Part shown: piece after piece, positions 1-6,867 of the stretch
Layout of the letters: each line of letters starts with the position of its first letter
Position numbering within the stretch: the stretch's first letter is position 1
Assembly: GCA_020853655.1 (NCBI GenBank)
Contig: JADYYL010000286.1
Location: 1-19,143 of the forward strand
Length of the DNA stretch: 19,143 nucleotides
From: Deltaproteobacteria bacterium
GTDB lineage: Bacteria > Bdellovibrionota_C > UBA2361 > SZUA-149 > JADYYL01
Direction of reading: 5' to 3'
Position numbers and translations under genes: made by a program
The notes under the pieces: model-generated
Told to the model about the DNA's origin: nothing
What the model saw: the letters and a program-made list of their open reading frames with translations, nothing else
Database searches by the model: none

Positions 1-34
1 ATAGCACCCCAGCCAAAACCCCGCACCCATTCCA

Positions 35-871
35 TCACGCTTTTCGCAGACGTTGCCATTCATCCGAGTATTTTTGGAGATGGGTCATCCCCTCGCTGAT
101 TGAACGCTGGATAAGCGCTTCGACCCGTTCTTCCTCGACTCGATGCTGCTCCACAGAGAAGTGGCCAGCAAAGAGAGCGACGCGAAGCCAAAGCAGATAT
201 GTCGTCAACGCATCGAACTGGTTGTAGTGCACGATCTCGTCCCATCGTCCCTCGAGCCAGAGAGAGACCACCGCGCTTCCACTGACGTCCATCTTTCCGG
301 GGATTCCGGAAAGCACCGCTATTTCATGGAGAGAGTGTCCCGACTTCCCGAAGCCGCAGAGTAATCCGCGAAGATCGAGATGCCCCTCGCTGTGGCGGGA
401 AAAATAGTCCTCGCCCTCCCAAGGCTTGTTGGGGCGCGATGAGAAATCCTTTGCGCACAGCCCATGGACGACCCCACGCTGGACAATAATGCGAAGGTCC
501 GCCTCCACTGAATTAAAGCCGACAATCTGCGGCCGTCGCTTTCCGACGGTGCTCAGAAATGTAGAGAGTATCGCCTCTTCGGCCGTCTTTTTCGGATCCG
601 AGACATCTTGTGGGAGCGTGTGGAGTGACAGCACAACGTCGTCATCGCGCGCCGATCGGACGACCGCCACGATCGACAGCAGTCGGCACATGACGGTTTT
701 GAGATACGGCTGCGGATCGAGCTCCGTTGCTCCGCCGTTCTTCCACATCTCCCGAATAACGGCCTCGTCAGAGACGGAGTCAGCGAGATGATAGAGGCGT
801 CGCCCAGCATGCGGATCGGGCGCCCACTCGCAGTCGAACGCCCACACTTCGTTTCCGATACTTCGAAACAT
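35..871 (-). CDS. DEDDy 3'-5' exonuclease, PolB-like type (DNA_pol_B_exo2 family)
   Basis: Predicted metal-dependent 3'-5' exonuclease of 278 aa acting on DNA or RNA ends in the cytoplasm; the true substrate is unknown. Exo I is seen as FDCEW with acidic residues D13 and E15. Exo II is the segment IVGFNSVEADL with N120 and D125. Exo III is HYNQFDA, giving the Y216-x3-D220 spacing of the DEDDy group. The stretch around HLDLRGLL and then LSGIPGKMDVSG is typical of the stand-alone PolB-exonuclease-like family (pfam DNA_pol_B_exo2). An earlier in-frame start exists, but ATG at 871 is chosen because it overlaps the stop of the upstream gene as TAATG, has a GGAGGT 5 nt before it, and leaves the Exo I motif at the normal distance from the N-terminus. 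It is translationally coupled to the holin-like gene. Family assignment is confident; the biological role (repair, RNA processing) is inference. Confidence 0.85.
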   Translation of the reverse strand: MFRSIGNEVWAFDCEWAPDPHAGRRLYHLADSVSDEAVIREMWKNGGATELDPQPYLKTVMCRLLSIVAVVRSARDDDVVLSLHTLPQDVSDPKKTAEEAILSTFLSTVGKRRPQIVGFNSVEADLRIIVQRGVVHGLCAKDFSSRPNKPWEGEDYFSRHSEGHLDLRGLLCGFGKSGHSLHEIAVLSGIPGKMDVSGSAVVSLWLEGRWDEIVHYNQFDALTTYLLWLRVALFAGHFSVEQHRVEEERVEALIQRSISEGMTHLQKYSDEWQRLRKA

Positions 872-1314
872 TACCCACCTCCGGGTTGTGCGGTTTTCAC
901 GCCACTGAGCTGATCGCGAATGCGAGTGATGACCTGAATCGCCTGCTCGCCAAGCGCAAGCCAATCGATCTCTCTGCCATATTGATACGTCAGGACGCTC
1001 ACCAGCGAGAAGACCACTGGTGCCGCCAATGCGGGTAGTAACCCGATGACTTCAATCCCGGGAATCAGCTTGACCAAGATCCAAAAGAGAATCCCGTTGG
1101 CCAGAAGTACGACAGCCGCATGGGTGGTCGCGGAGTCTGGTATGTGAAGGAAAAGGGCGGCATCCCAGATCGTCGAGTTCACAAACCCGAGCACGAGGAC
1201 GAGCATGAGCGCCGCGAGCGGCCCCTTGATGCGAAACCGCGGGATCACGAACGCGGTGAGCAGCATCGCCACGGTTTGAAGGAACCAATACTGTAGAGCT
1301 TCTGCGGATATCAT
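871..1314 (-). CDS. Four-helix membrane protein, phage holin superfamily IV type
   Basis: Small integral membrane protein of 147 aa with four hydrophobic helices at about residues 8-26, 31-48, 65-84 and 86-108, and a short polar C-terminal tail. The pattern of the third and fourth helices, ending in LVKLIPGIEV then a Gly/Leu/Ala-rich helix, matches the family annotated as mycobacterial four-TM phage holin (Phage_holin_4_2). This family is common in non-phage chromosomal loci and has no proven lytic role there. The start at ATG 1314 places the first helix near the N-terminus; no strong Shine-Dalgarno is visible before it, and a much longer in-frame extension to 1503 is polar, crosses the palindromes of the promoter region and overlaps the divergent gene, so it was rejected. 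It is the first gene of a two-gene unit with the exonuclease. There are no phage genes nearby, so a lysis function is not supported. Confidence 0.75.
   Translation of the reverse strand: MISAEALQYWFLQTVAMLLTAFVIPRFRIKGPLAALMLVLVLGFVNSTIWDAALFLHIPDSATTHAAVVLLANGILFWILVKLIPGIEVIGLLPALAAPVVFSLVSVLTYQYGREIDWLALGEQAIQVITRIRDQLSGVKTAQPGGG
877..882 (-). promoter_or_regulatory. Shine-Dalgarno that fixes the exonuclease start
   Basis: GGAGGT lies inside the last glycine codons of the upstream holin-like gene, which ends Pro-Gly-Gly-Gly-stop, and sits 5 nt before the exonuclease ATG in the overlap TAATG. This arrangement strongly suggests reinitiation or coupled translation. Confidence 0.75.
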
Positions 1315-1365
1315 CGAAGGTGTAAGAACTTCAGGTCGAAAATACTTGCCGAGCGGGCATTCAGT

Positions 1366-1387
1366 ATCGACAATCCCTGTTGTCGAT
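1366..1387. promoter_or_regulatory. Palindrome 1 in the divergent promoter
   Basis: Perfect 8-bp inverted repeat ATCGACAA/TTGTCGAT with a 6-nt spacer, between the divergent starts at 1314 (minus) and 1493 (plus). It looks like an operator for a dimeric regulator; the regulator is unknown. Confidence 0.5.
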
Positions 1388-1391
1388 CGCA

Positions 1392-1408
1392 GGAACACTA
1401 CGTGTTCC
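1392..1408. promoter_or_regulatory. Palindrome 2 in the divergent promoter
   Basis: Perfect 7-bp inverted repeat GGAACAC-TAC-GTGTTCC lying 4 bp after palindrome 1. It is symmetric and compact, as expected of a protein-binding site. It is not a standard LexA box, because the GAAC/GTTC spacing is 7 rather than 4. Confidence 0.45.
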
Positions 1409-1427
1409 CCAGAGAAGAGGAAATATC

Positions 1428-1437
1428 CTGTCGACAG
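1428..1437. promoter_or_regulatory. Palindrome 3 in the divergent promoter
   Basis: CTGTCGACAG is a fully palindromic 10-mer. It shares the TGTCGA core with both arms of palindrome 1, so it may be a second site for the same protein. A 10-mer palindrome alone is weak evidence. Confidence 0.3.
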
Positions 1438-1492
1438 ATGCGAAGAGCGGTAGTGACGACAAGCAGATGGTTGGCGCTGCAACGGAGCGCCC

Positions 1493-2239
1493 ATGAAGGA
1501 CATAGACGTGGCACAATTTTCATCATCGACAACGACAGGGATGGCCGGGGCCGGCGGACCAGGGAGCGCGACATCTCCGAAAGAGAAGAGAGGTTGTTTC
1601 TTCTATGGCTGCCTGACGACGTTCATCGTCATGATCCTTCTCGTTCTCGGCGCATATTTCGCCTTCCAGTCGATCACCACTCGATTCATTGAAGCGTATA
1701 CTGCGGATTTTCCGGCCCCAATTCAGGAAGTGCCTGCGTCCCCCGATCTTCTGGTTTCCGCGCGCCAAAAGATGGATTTGCTCACCGATCGGACTTCCTC
1801 GGACACGGCGCCGATCGAATTGACCGACGAGGAGGTCACTGTCCTCGTGGCGAACTCCGAGCTCGCGCGCCAGCTCGGAGCAAAGATACGGATCCGTTTC
1901 GAGCCTTCCGCGGCCCTTGCAGACGTTTCGATTCCGCTCGAACCGCTCGGCCATCCGGGACGGTATTTCAATGGAAGCGCGGTATTTGACCTCACCCTCC
2001 AGGACTCGCTCATCAACGTTCAGGTGAAGGATGTCACTGTCGGTCGTGAGCCGGTACCGAGCGACGTTCTCGAGAAAATCCGCTCGCGGAACATTCTCAA
2101 TGACGAGCTGGAGAAGCAGGGTCGGTACGGTCGATCGAGGAAATTCGAGAGATTAGAGCTGCAGAGCGGGAAACTTGTCTTTTTTCCTCAGCAATCAACG
2201 CCCGTGCCAGACCCTGTAATCCCCTCGAATGTCTCATAA
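1493..2239 (+). CDS. Single-pass membrane protein of unknown function
   Basis: Protein of 248 aa, not recognised with confidence. A polar, Gly/Ser/Thr-rich cytoplasmic N-terminus (1-33) is followed by one transmembrane helix at about 36-58 and an extracytoplasmic domain of about 190 aa. The segment ELTDEEVTVLVANSELARQL followed by an alternating strand ending in ADVSIPL recalls the lipid-binding-like, membrane-anchored YpmS/DUF2140 style of fold, but this is only a resemblance. ATG 1493 has a GGAG 5 nt upstream (GGAGCGCCC-ATG); an internal Met at residue 17 is possible. It is divergent from the holin-like gene across the three-palindrome region and is followed 74 nt later by another single-pass membrane protein on the same strand, so an operon is likely. 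Confidence 0.75.
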   Translation: MKDIDVAQFSSSTTTGMAGAGGPGSATSPKEKRGCFFYGCLTTFIVMILLVLGAYFAFQSITTRFIEAYTADFPAPIQEVPASPDLLVSARQKMDLLTDRTSSDTAPIELTDEEVTVLVANSELARQLGAKIRIRFEPSAALADVSIPLEPLGHPGRYFNGSAVFDLTLQDSLINVQVKDVTVGREPVPSDVLEKIRSRNILNDELEKQGRYGRSRKFERLELQSGKLVFFPQQSTPVPDPVIPSNVS

Positions 2240-2313
2240 AAAACTGAAGATCGGTCGATAGCCTCCCTAGGGCTGCACGGAAAGTGCATGGCCCGGAAAG
2301 GGTGACCATCTTC

Positions 2314-2964
2314 ATGTCCGAGAATCTGACACAGAATGTTCCACTGTCTCCGCTCGCGTTCGGCGGGGAGATCTTCGTGTGGATTCTGCTCCTCAGCTGC
2401 GGACTGGCGAGCATCTTCATCTTTCTCTGGGTTCTGAACCTGTCCCGAAAATCGGCGAAAGAAACTCGTCGGGCAATCGAAGAGCAGCTCGATAGCCTTC
2501 GCACGGTTCATCTCGAGGCTCTTCGAAAACTTCAGAAGCTCGACATTGAGATTGTCGATCGACTCCGGCCGGTTTCCCCGAAAGGGTCTGAGGCGTATTC
2601 GATGGCCAAACAGATCCACACGAAGATCGCCCGGCGAATCGCCGAGGTCGAGAAGCTTGCCGAAACTCAGACGTTCGATGACCTCCTGAAGGCACAGGAG
2701 ATTCTCTCCACGCCGATCGACAACACCGGCAATCAGTTTGATACGCTTGTCTTCGCTGATACCATCCTGACGCTTCAGCCCGATCAGTGCAGCTTTGCAC
2801 TCGACCTGATGATGGAGCTCGTGGAACGAGATTTGGATCGCTCACAGGAGGAGATCCAAACGGCACAGAGCGAAAGTCGCCTGCGCCTCGACATCCCGTC
2901 GATGCAACGTCAGCGTAAGTTCACGGTACGGGGATTCTTCAAATCCTTGATGGGCCCGAACTAG
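2314..2964 (+). CDS. Membrane-anchored coiled-coil protein of unknown function
   Basis: Protein of 216 aa, unrecognised. One transmembrane helix lies at about residues 18-42. It is followed by a charged, heptad-like helical region (about 45-90) beginning SRKSAKETRRAIEEQLDSLR and a largely helical, probably cytoplasmic domain of about 120 aa. The start is uncertain: ATG 2314 is chosen because it leaves a short N-terminus before the helix, but GTG 2302 and GTG 2284 are in frame and GGAAAG precedes GTG 2302. The gene ends in TAG at 2962-2964, which is itself part of the long stem-loop shared with the convergent gene. It probably forms an operon with the preceding single-pass protein. Confidence 0.7.
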   Translation: MSENLTQNVPLSPLAFGGEIFVWILLLSCGLASIFIFLWVLNLSRKSAKETRRAIEEQLDSLRTVHLEALRKLQKLDIEIVDRLRPVSPKGSEAYSMAKQIHTKIARRIAEVEKLAETQTFDDLLKAQEILSTPIDNTGNQFDTLVFADTILTLQPDQCSFALDLMMELVERDLDRSQEEIQTAQSESRLRLDIPSMQRQRKFTVRGFFKSLMGPN

Positions 2965-3007
2965 TGCTCTGACAAGTAATGAATAGGCTCAGTTGTCGCA
3001 GCACTAG
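2961..3007. terminator. Bidirectional stem-loop between convergent genes, containing both stop codons
   Basis: The arms 2961-2975 (CTAGTGCTCTGACAA) and 2993-3007 (TTGTCGCAGCACTAG) pair at 13 of 15 positions, including 8 continuous bp at the base, around a 17-nt loop. The TAG stops of the plus gene (2962-2964) and the minus gene (3004-3006) lie in the two arms because CTAG reads TAG on both strands. There is no T-run on either side, so it is not a textbook intrinsic terminator; it may act as a bidirectional terminator or as a 3'-end stabiliser. Confidence 0.6.
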
Positions 3008-3891
3008 CGAGCTTCATCGGCGCGGGCGCTCTCGTATTCAAGGAGACCATTCAGCTGTTGGTCGTTCAGTGACTCGCGCAACTTCGTTACAAGATACTCT
3101 CGCCGTTGCTCAACAGCGTTCTTCCGAAGCTCCTGCATCTGCCGATAGATGTTAAAAAGCTCTGCGTTACCGTCTTCCTTTGGCGCTCGGTGAAGCTGCA
3201 TAGCTCGCTCTTGCGCAACCTTCATCCGCGCCTCGATCGGTCGCAATACCTCTTGGACCTCCAGCAATGCATCGCGCGCGAAGACCTCCTGTTCGCCCGT
3301 CAGCGCCAGTTTACGCGCGAGCGTAAAGACCTCCTGCTCGATTGACTCACGCTGTTCCGTCGCCTCCTCTTCGAGCTCTTGTCGCTTGAGCTCGGCCGCA
3401 CGTTCTGCACCCAGGGCATCCTGATACACGCTCTGGAGATCCGCGCTTCCAGCGAGAGAAGCCTCGCGTAGTCGCCGTTTGAGTAGTTCGCGCTCGTCGG
3501 GCTTGAGAGCAAAACTCGACTCGACCCACCGAGTTGTTTCCTCTGCCCAGAAGTCTGCGCGGGTTTCAGCGGCACTCACCTCCTGCGCCGTGCTCGGCGT
3601 CTCGCCAGCAACGGAAGGGGCCGCGACAACAGCCGAAGGCGCAGCGGCCGGGGCCGAGCGTTGGGCGAGTTGATCTTGAAGGTCCGCTATGAGGCGATCC
3701 TTCGCAGCAATCTCCCTCTGCGACTCCCGCACAGCTTCCTTTAGCTTCGCGTGGGATAACTGGATTTCCAAGCACATGCGGTCCGATCGACGCGCCGGAG
3801 AAAACTCACGCGAGGCCAATGCGCCAACGGCAAACGCGCACATTCCCCCAACGACAAAAAGCCACCTGCGTCGAACGTTCTCGTCGCTCAT
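3004..3891 (-). CDS. Membrane-anchored helical protein with LTxxQ-like motifs (Spy/CpxP-like?)
   Basis: Protein of 295 aa. After a basic N-terminus comes one hydrophobic helix at about 9-27 (anchor or uncleaved signal), then a coiled coil at about 43-77. An Ala/Pro/Val-rich linker follows at about 78-110, and then a long highly charged helical region (112-295). Two segments, LTGEQ at 197-201 and LNDQQ at 275-279, resemble the paired LTxxQ motifs of periplasmic Spy/CpxP-type chaperone and stress proteins, although the rest is too divergent for a firm assignment. The start ATG overlaps the stop of the DUF3187-like gene as ATGA, with GGAGG 10 nt before it, which indicates coupled translation. 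A periplasmic function linked to the outer-membrane protein upstream is inference. Confidence 0.75.
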   Translation of the reverse strand: MSDENVRRRWLFVVGGMCAFAVGALASREFSPARRSDRMCLEIQLSHAKLKEAVRESQREIAAKDRLIADLQDQLAQRSAPAAAPSAVVAAPSVAGETPSTAQEVSAAETRADFWAEETTRWVESSFALKPDERELLKRRLREASLAGSADLQSVYQDALGAERAAELKRQELEEEATEQRESIEQEVFTLARKLALTGEQEVFARDALLEVQEVLRPIEARMKVAQERAMQLHRAPKEDGNAELFNIYRQMQELRKNAVEQRREYLVTKLRESLNDQQLNGLLEYESARADEAR

Positions 3892-4859
3892 CGAAACGTA
3901 ACCTCCGCGAATACGAGCAGAGTCACGTCAGTCGTCTTCCGCGGATGCAGCGGATTCTCGCGAACGAGAACGCCCCAACTTCGCCCCGTATCGACGCGAT
4001 GGCGCAGAGAGACATCAAGGTAGAGATCGTTATCAGGATATCGCGGGATGTTTTCAACGAGCTGCGTCGTGCTCACGAGGGCAATCGTTGCACCGACGTT
4101 CTCCAGAATCGGCATCCCCGCAGCGGCGAAAAAGCTTCCGTGCCATGGATGATATTTCACTCCTCCCAGGGAATGATCAGTGAAATAAGAAACGTTCGCG
4201 CCCCAATAAAGGGAGGCAGGTTCCATATCGTAAGCACCAAGCACACCCCAGGCGACATCGACTCCCTCGGCACCGGATGTTCCGGCGGACGTCGGAAGTG
4301 AAAGTATAAACTGCGTGGAGATCTCATGCTCGCCTTGGAGCACCTCCGCTTTTGCACCAATCTGCACATTGCCGAGACGCGTGCCGTCGTCCTCCCATGT
4401 GAAGGGCTCACCGTCCCTGCCTTGGCCAAAGAACGAATACTGGTCGTCGGCCGCGTCTTCACGCTTGGCGTTCGGCACGCCAAGTGTTGCGTCCCACTCC
4501 TTAATCAATGAGTCGAGAGCTCCGCCTCCGCGCCAAACAAGCGGGACGAGGACAGAGAGTTCGAACCCCTCGAGCGGCGCGTAACGGAAGTCCGTGTCCC
4601 AAACACGGCTTTCCACGTCCATCAGGTAATCCTTGCCGCGCGAGTTGTATGTATTCGACCAGGCGAGGGATGTGCTGACGGAAGTGCTTCCCGCGGTGAG
4701 CGTCTGAGGCGCCTCGGGACGAAATGAATAGTGTGTCAGCGCGAGCGGATGTTGATGGCGCACAGGATACGGTGCCGCAATGTCCAGCTCTTCAGCGATG
4801 GCGGTCGGACTCAACGCAATCAGCGAACAGAGCGCGAGGGTAAGACGATTCACGGTCAT
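3888..4859 (-). CDS. Exported DUF3187-like protein, probably outer membrane beta-barrel
   Basis: Protein of 323 aa with a clear Sec signal peptide: MTVNR, a hydrophobic core at about 6-20 and a probable cleavage after AIA (residue 22). The mature protein starts acidic and soon shows PYPVRHQHPL, resembling the RNQ-P-L opening of the DUF3187 family. The remainder alternates aromatic and polar residues in strand-like blocks (for example SVSTSLAWSNTYN and FELSVLVPLVW), and the C-terminus ends in LLVFAEVTFR, with a terminal aromatic and basic pair typical of barrels. ATG 4859 is chosen from the signal peptide; longer in-frame starts up to 5009 add a Cys/Arg-rich stretch with no signal character. 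It is the first gene of an overlapping pair with the helical protein downstream. Substrate and role are unknown. Confidence 0.75.
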   Translation of the reverse strand: MTVNRLTLALCSLIALSPTAIAEELDIAAPYPVRHQHPLALTHYSFRPEAPQTLTAGSTSVSTSLAWSNTYNSRGKDYLMDVESRVWDTDFRYAPLEGFELSVLVPLVWRGGGALDSLIKEWDATLGVPNAKREDAADDQYSFFGQGRDGEPFTWEDDGTRLGNVQIGAKAEVLQGEHEISTQFILSLPTSAGTSGAEGVDVAWGVLGAYDMEPASLYWGANVSYFTDHSLGGVKYHPWHGSFFAAAGMPILENVGATIALVSTTQLVENIPRYPDNDLYLDVSLRHRVDTGRSWGVLVRENPLHPRKTTDVTLLVFAEVTFR

Positions 4860-5149
4860 CTCCGAAGCTTCGCAAACAATCATCGTCGATCGGCATCGCG
4901 GACACACACCGATACCGCATGAAGTTCCGGGTTGTAACCCGAAGCATTTCGCAACAAAAGAGCTTCTTGCCCCACGGGAAATGAAGGCACGACGGGGATC
5001 AGCTTGCACGAGTCACGGCGCACTTCTCCGCTCGGACGGCGACCGATCGCAAGACGGAATACGGGGCGGAGATTCTTCGCTCACCCGCGACGATGAAGTA
5101 ACGGTGACGTGGGCGCTCTGAGGGACGCGAGAGACGGAGGCTCTAACCC
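4860..5149. other. Intergenic region upstream of the DUF3187-like gene
   Basis: No gene is supported here. It holds the 3' untranslated region of the gene ending at 5150 and the promoter of the gene starting at 4859, both on the minus strand. The only clear symmetric element is the short palindrome at 4928-4941. No convincing -35/-10 pair was found by eye. Confidence 0.5.
4928..4941. promoter_or_regulatory. Short palindrome upstream of the DUF3187-like gene
   Basis: CGGGTT-GT-AACCCG is a perfect 6-bp inverted repeat, flanked by TTC and GAA that extend the symmetry apart from one bulged base. It is about 70 nt before the start codon at 4859 and is a possible operator or 5' hairpin. Confidence 0.25.
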
Positions 5150-6478
5150 CTACCGCGTCTGAACATACACCGGCGAGCGCAAGGGGCGGATCGCTGAGAG
5201 ACGCCAAAGTCTGCGGATCAGTGCTTCGCTCAGTTCCACGTTAGCGTGGAGAACAAGATGTCCATCGTGAGTATAGATTGGGCGGGTCAGCCGCATGCCG
5301 GACTTGAGGTCCGGGACGGCAAGCCCGTTGAGGACGCCGTGTCCAAACAGAGCAACGGCCTCGGTCTCGGCTTGTTTGGCCTCTGGACTGGGCGGTGGAA
5401 GAGTTGCGTCATCCGTAGCGTGCACACCCGAGGACGCGTCGGAGATCAATCGGAGACAGGCGGTGATCATCGCCTCGTCAAGCGGTATGGGGAAACCGTT
5501 CGAAATCTGTCGCACCGCTCGGTGCGCACCGTGGGGATTCCACTTTCCATCACCCCAACATGCGCGATCGACGAGCTCCGCGACGATGACGCACTCGACA
5601 TCGGCCTGCGTCTCAGGATCCGTCGCCTTCGGAAGCATTGCCAGCGCATCGGAGACGTGACCCGCAAGCATGGCAGAACTCGGATCTTCAAGCTGATCGC
5701 TCAGAAAGCGGCTCGTCTCAAGTAGTCCCTGAGCGATCGCAGGCATGAGGTCTTGGTTCTCCACAAAGAGCAGATCCGCGGTGCGGATATAGTTCGTCTC
5801 CCCCTGCAGCCCCCAATCGAAGAGGAGCGAGACGATGCGAGCGCGGGCATCGCGCTCGGGGGAACCTCCCATGGTGTTTAGAAGCGCGGAGGAAACAAAT
5901 GCCGCCCTTCGGCCATGAAGCCCCATCCAGGGGTCCAGCGCGGCAAGTCGATCCAGGGCGCGAGTAACGATTTCCCGTCGGGGGTGTGGGGGGATGAGAA
6001 GATCGTCGGAGAACTGCGAAAGCCGACCCGCTTGGAAGAAGAACTCACCTCCATAAGCGGGGGCGAGCTTCGCCGGGTCTGGGTTGCTGACGCGCTTCTT
6101 TGGCTTCTTCGCTGCCGTTTCCCCAACGCCGAGAGAGCGAAGGAGACGATCCGGCGAAAAAGGAACGTCGACAGGCGTAAAGTGCTCATACTCGCGGCGC
6201 AGAACGGTGCTGCGAATCGCTGCATGATACGAGACAAAAATGATTGGAACCGAGCGAAACTGCTGAACCCCGCTCAGCTCAATGACACGCTGCGAGGCTT
6301 CCCTCTCTCCCGCCGAGGCGTCGACGATCAATGCGCGGGGCGGATCGAGTCGCACCCGGTCGAGAACTTCATCGAAAGTGCTGAAGACCTCAAGCGACAA
6401 TCCGGTCGTTCGGAAAGCTGAGAGGATGTCGGTTCGAACCTCGCCGCTCCCTCTCCAATACAAGACATTCATGCTCAT
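5150..6478 (-). CDS. Pseudo-receiver plus degenerate HD domain protein (HD-GYP-related architecture)
   Basis: Protein of 442 aa. Residues 1-118 have the fold pattern of a response-regulator receiver: a phosphoacceptor-like D53 in ALIVDAS and a Ser at 83 in PIIFVSYH. The early acidic pair is absent (VLYWRGSG), and the conserved Lys is replaced in TPVDVPF, so normal phosphorylation is doubtful. After a basic Pro/Lys linker (about 120-140), residues 170-350 resemble an HD-type domain. H188 is followed by the expected helices, but the signature LHDxG reads LLFDWG, so the catalytic His is lost. Residues about 380-442 carry the block VPDLKSGMRL...YTHDGHLVL..., common in HD-GYP and HDOD proteins. 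ATG 6478 has GGAG 5 nt upstream; ATG 6472 is the alternative. A cytoplasmic regulatory or scaffolding role, perhaps in cyclic-di-GMP signalling, is inference. It diverges from pepA. Confidence 0.75.
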   Translation of the reverse strand: MSMNVLYWRGSGEVRTDILSAFRTTGLSLEVFSTFDEVLDRVRLDPPRALIVDASAGEREASQRVIELSGVQQFRSVPIIFVSYHAAIRSTVLRREYEHFTPVDVPFSPDRLLRSLGVGETAAKKPKKRVSNPDPAKLAPAYGGEFFFQAGRLSQFSDDLLIPPHPRREIVTRALDRLAALDPWMGLHGRRAAFVSSALLNTMGGSPERDARARIVSLLFDWGLQGETNYIRTADLLFVENQDLMPAIAQGLLETSRFLSDQLEDPSSAMLAGHVSDALAMLPKATDPETQADVECVIVAELVDRACWGDGKWNPHGAHRAVRQISNGFPIPLDEAMITACLRLISDASSGVHATDDATLPPPSPEAKQAETEAVALFGHGVLNGLAVPDLKSGMRLTRPIYTHDGHLVLHANVELSEALIRRLWRLSAIRPLRSPVYVQTR

Positions 6479-6523
6479 CCGAACTCCATCATACTGCTTT
6501 ACCGATTGCTGCGAGCATCGGTG

Positions 6524-6537
6524 GTGGGATTCCCCAC
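6524..6537. promoter_or_regulatory. Operator-like palindrome A
   Basis: GTGGG-ATTC-CCCAC, a 5-bp perfect inverted repeat. It shares the GTGGGA half-site with palindrome B, whose centre is 60 bp away. Confidence 0.4.
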
Positions 6538-6582
6538 TGTTGAGTTGGTACCGTCGCCCGTGACTCTCCACACAAGAACGGA

Positions 6583-6598
6583 TGTGGGATGTCCCACA
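6583..6598. promoter_or_regulatory. Operator-like palindrome B
   Basis: TGTGGGA-TG-TCCCACA, a perfect 7-bp inverted repeat with a 2-nt spacer, as expected for a dimeric DNA-binding protein. It is 105 bp upstream of the minus-strand start at 6478 and 270 bp upstream of the pepA start. Confidence 0.5.
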
Positions 6599-6854
6599 GA
6601 GGCATTACCGTCTCGCTCAGGGAAAGTCCGCCGGAACCGGAAGGTCTTGTCGAGAATACCTTGCCCGCGGATATCCGAAAGCGGTTTTCCTACCCATTCA
6701 TCCTCGGCCATCCTCGGCGTTTCGCGCCACGCCCATTCAGGATACCTTGGCTCACTCGCACTCATGCGATGAGCATAAACGGCGCTGTGCGCAGCCCAGC
6801 GAGGACAGAAACCGAAGTGAACCTCCTTGCCCGGGTGGACGGGCGGAAGAATTT

Positions 6855-6862
6855 GGGAAGGA
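6855..6862 (+). promoter_or_regulatory. Shine-Dalgarno that fixes the pepA start
   Basis: GGGAAGGA ends 5 nt before ATG 6868. The open frame extends 93 codons further upstream, but that extension is Arg/Pro-rich, lacks a comparable ribosome site and crosses palindrome B. Confidence 0.6.
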
Positions 6863-6867
6863 AAACG

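Larger units (their letters stand above)
6479..6867. promoter_or_regulatory. Divergent promoter region between the pseudo-receiver gene and pepA
   Basis: A spacer of 389 bp with no supported gene; open frames here are short or are upstream extensions of pepA. It carries two related palindromes (6524-6537 and 6583-6598) close to the minus-strand gene, and a strong Shine-Dalgarno for pepA at its right end. The long untranslated stretch before pepA (about 270 bp from the second palindrome) shows no other obvious structure. Confidence 0.5.

Noticed and set aside
871..1314. Prophage lysis cassette suggested by the holin-type protein
   Set aside because: No endolysin, spanin or structural phage gene is nearby, and this four-helix family is common in ordinary chromosomes.
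1315..1503. N-terminal extension of the holin-like protein to 1503
   Set aside because: The added 63 residues are polar and would be encoded across the palindromic divergent promoter and the start of the opposite gene.
6589..6867. A 93-codon N-terminal extension of pepA
   Set aside because: Arg/Pro-rich, no Shine-Dalgarno, crosses palindrome B, whereas ATG 6868 has a strong ribosome site.
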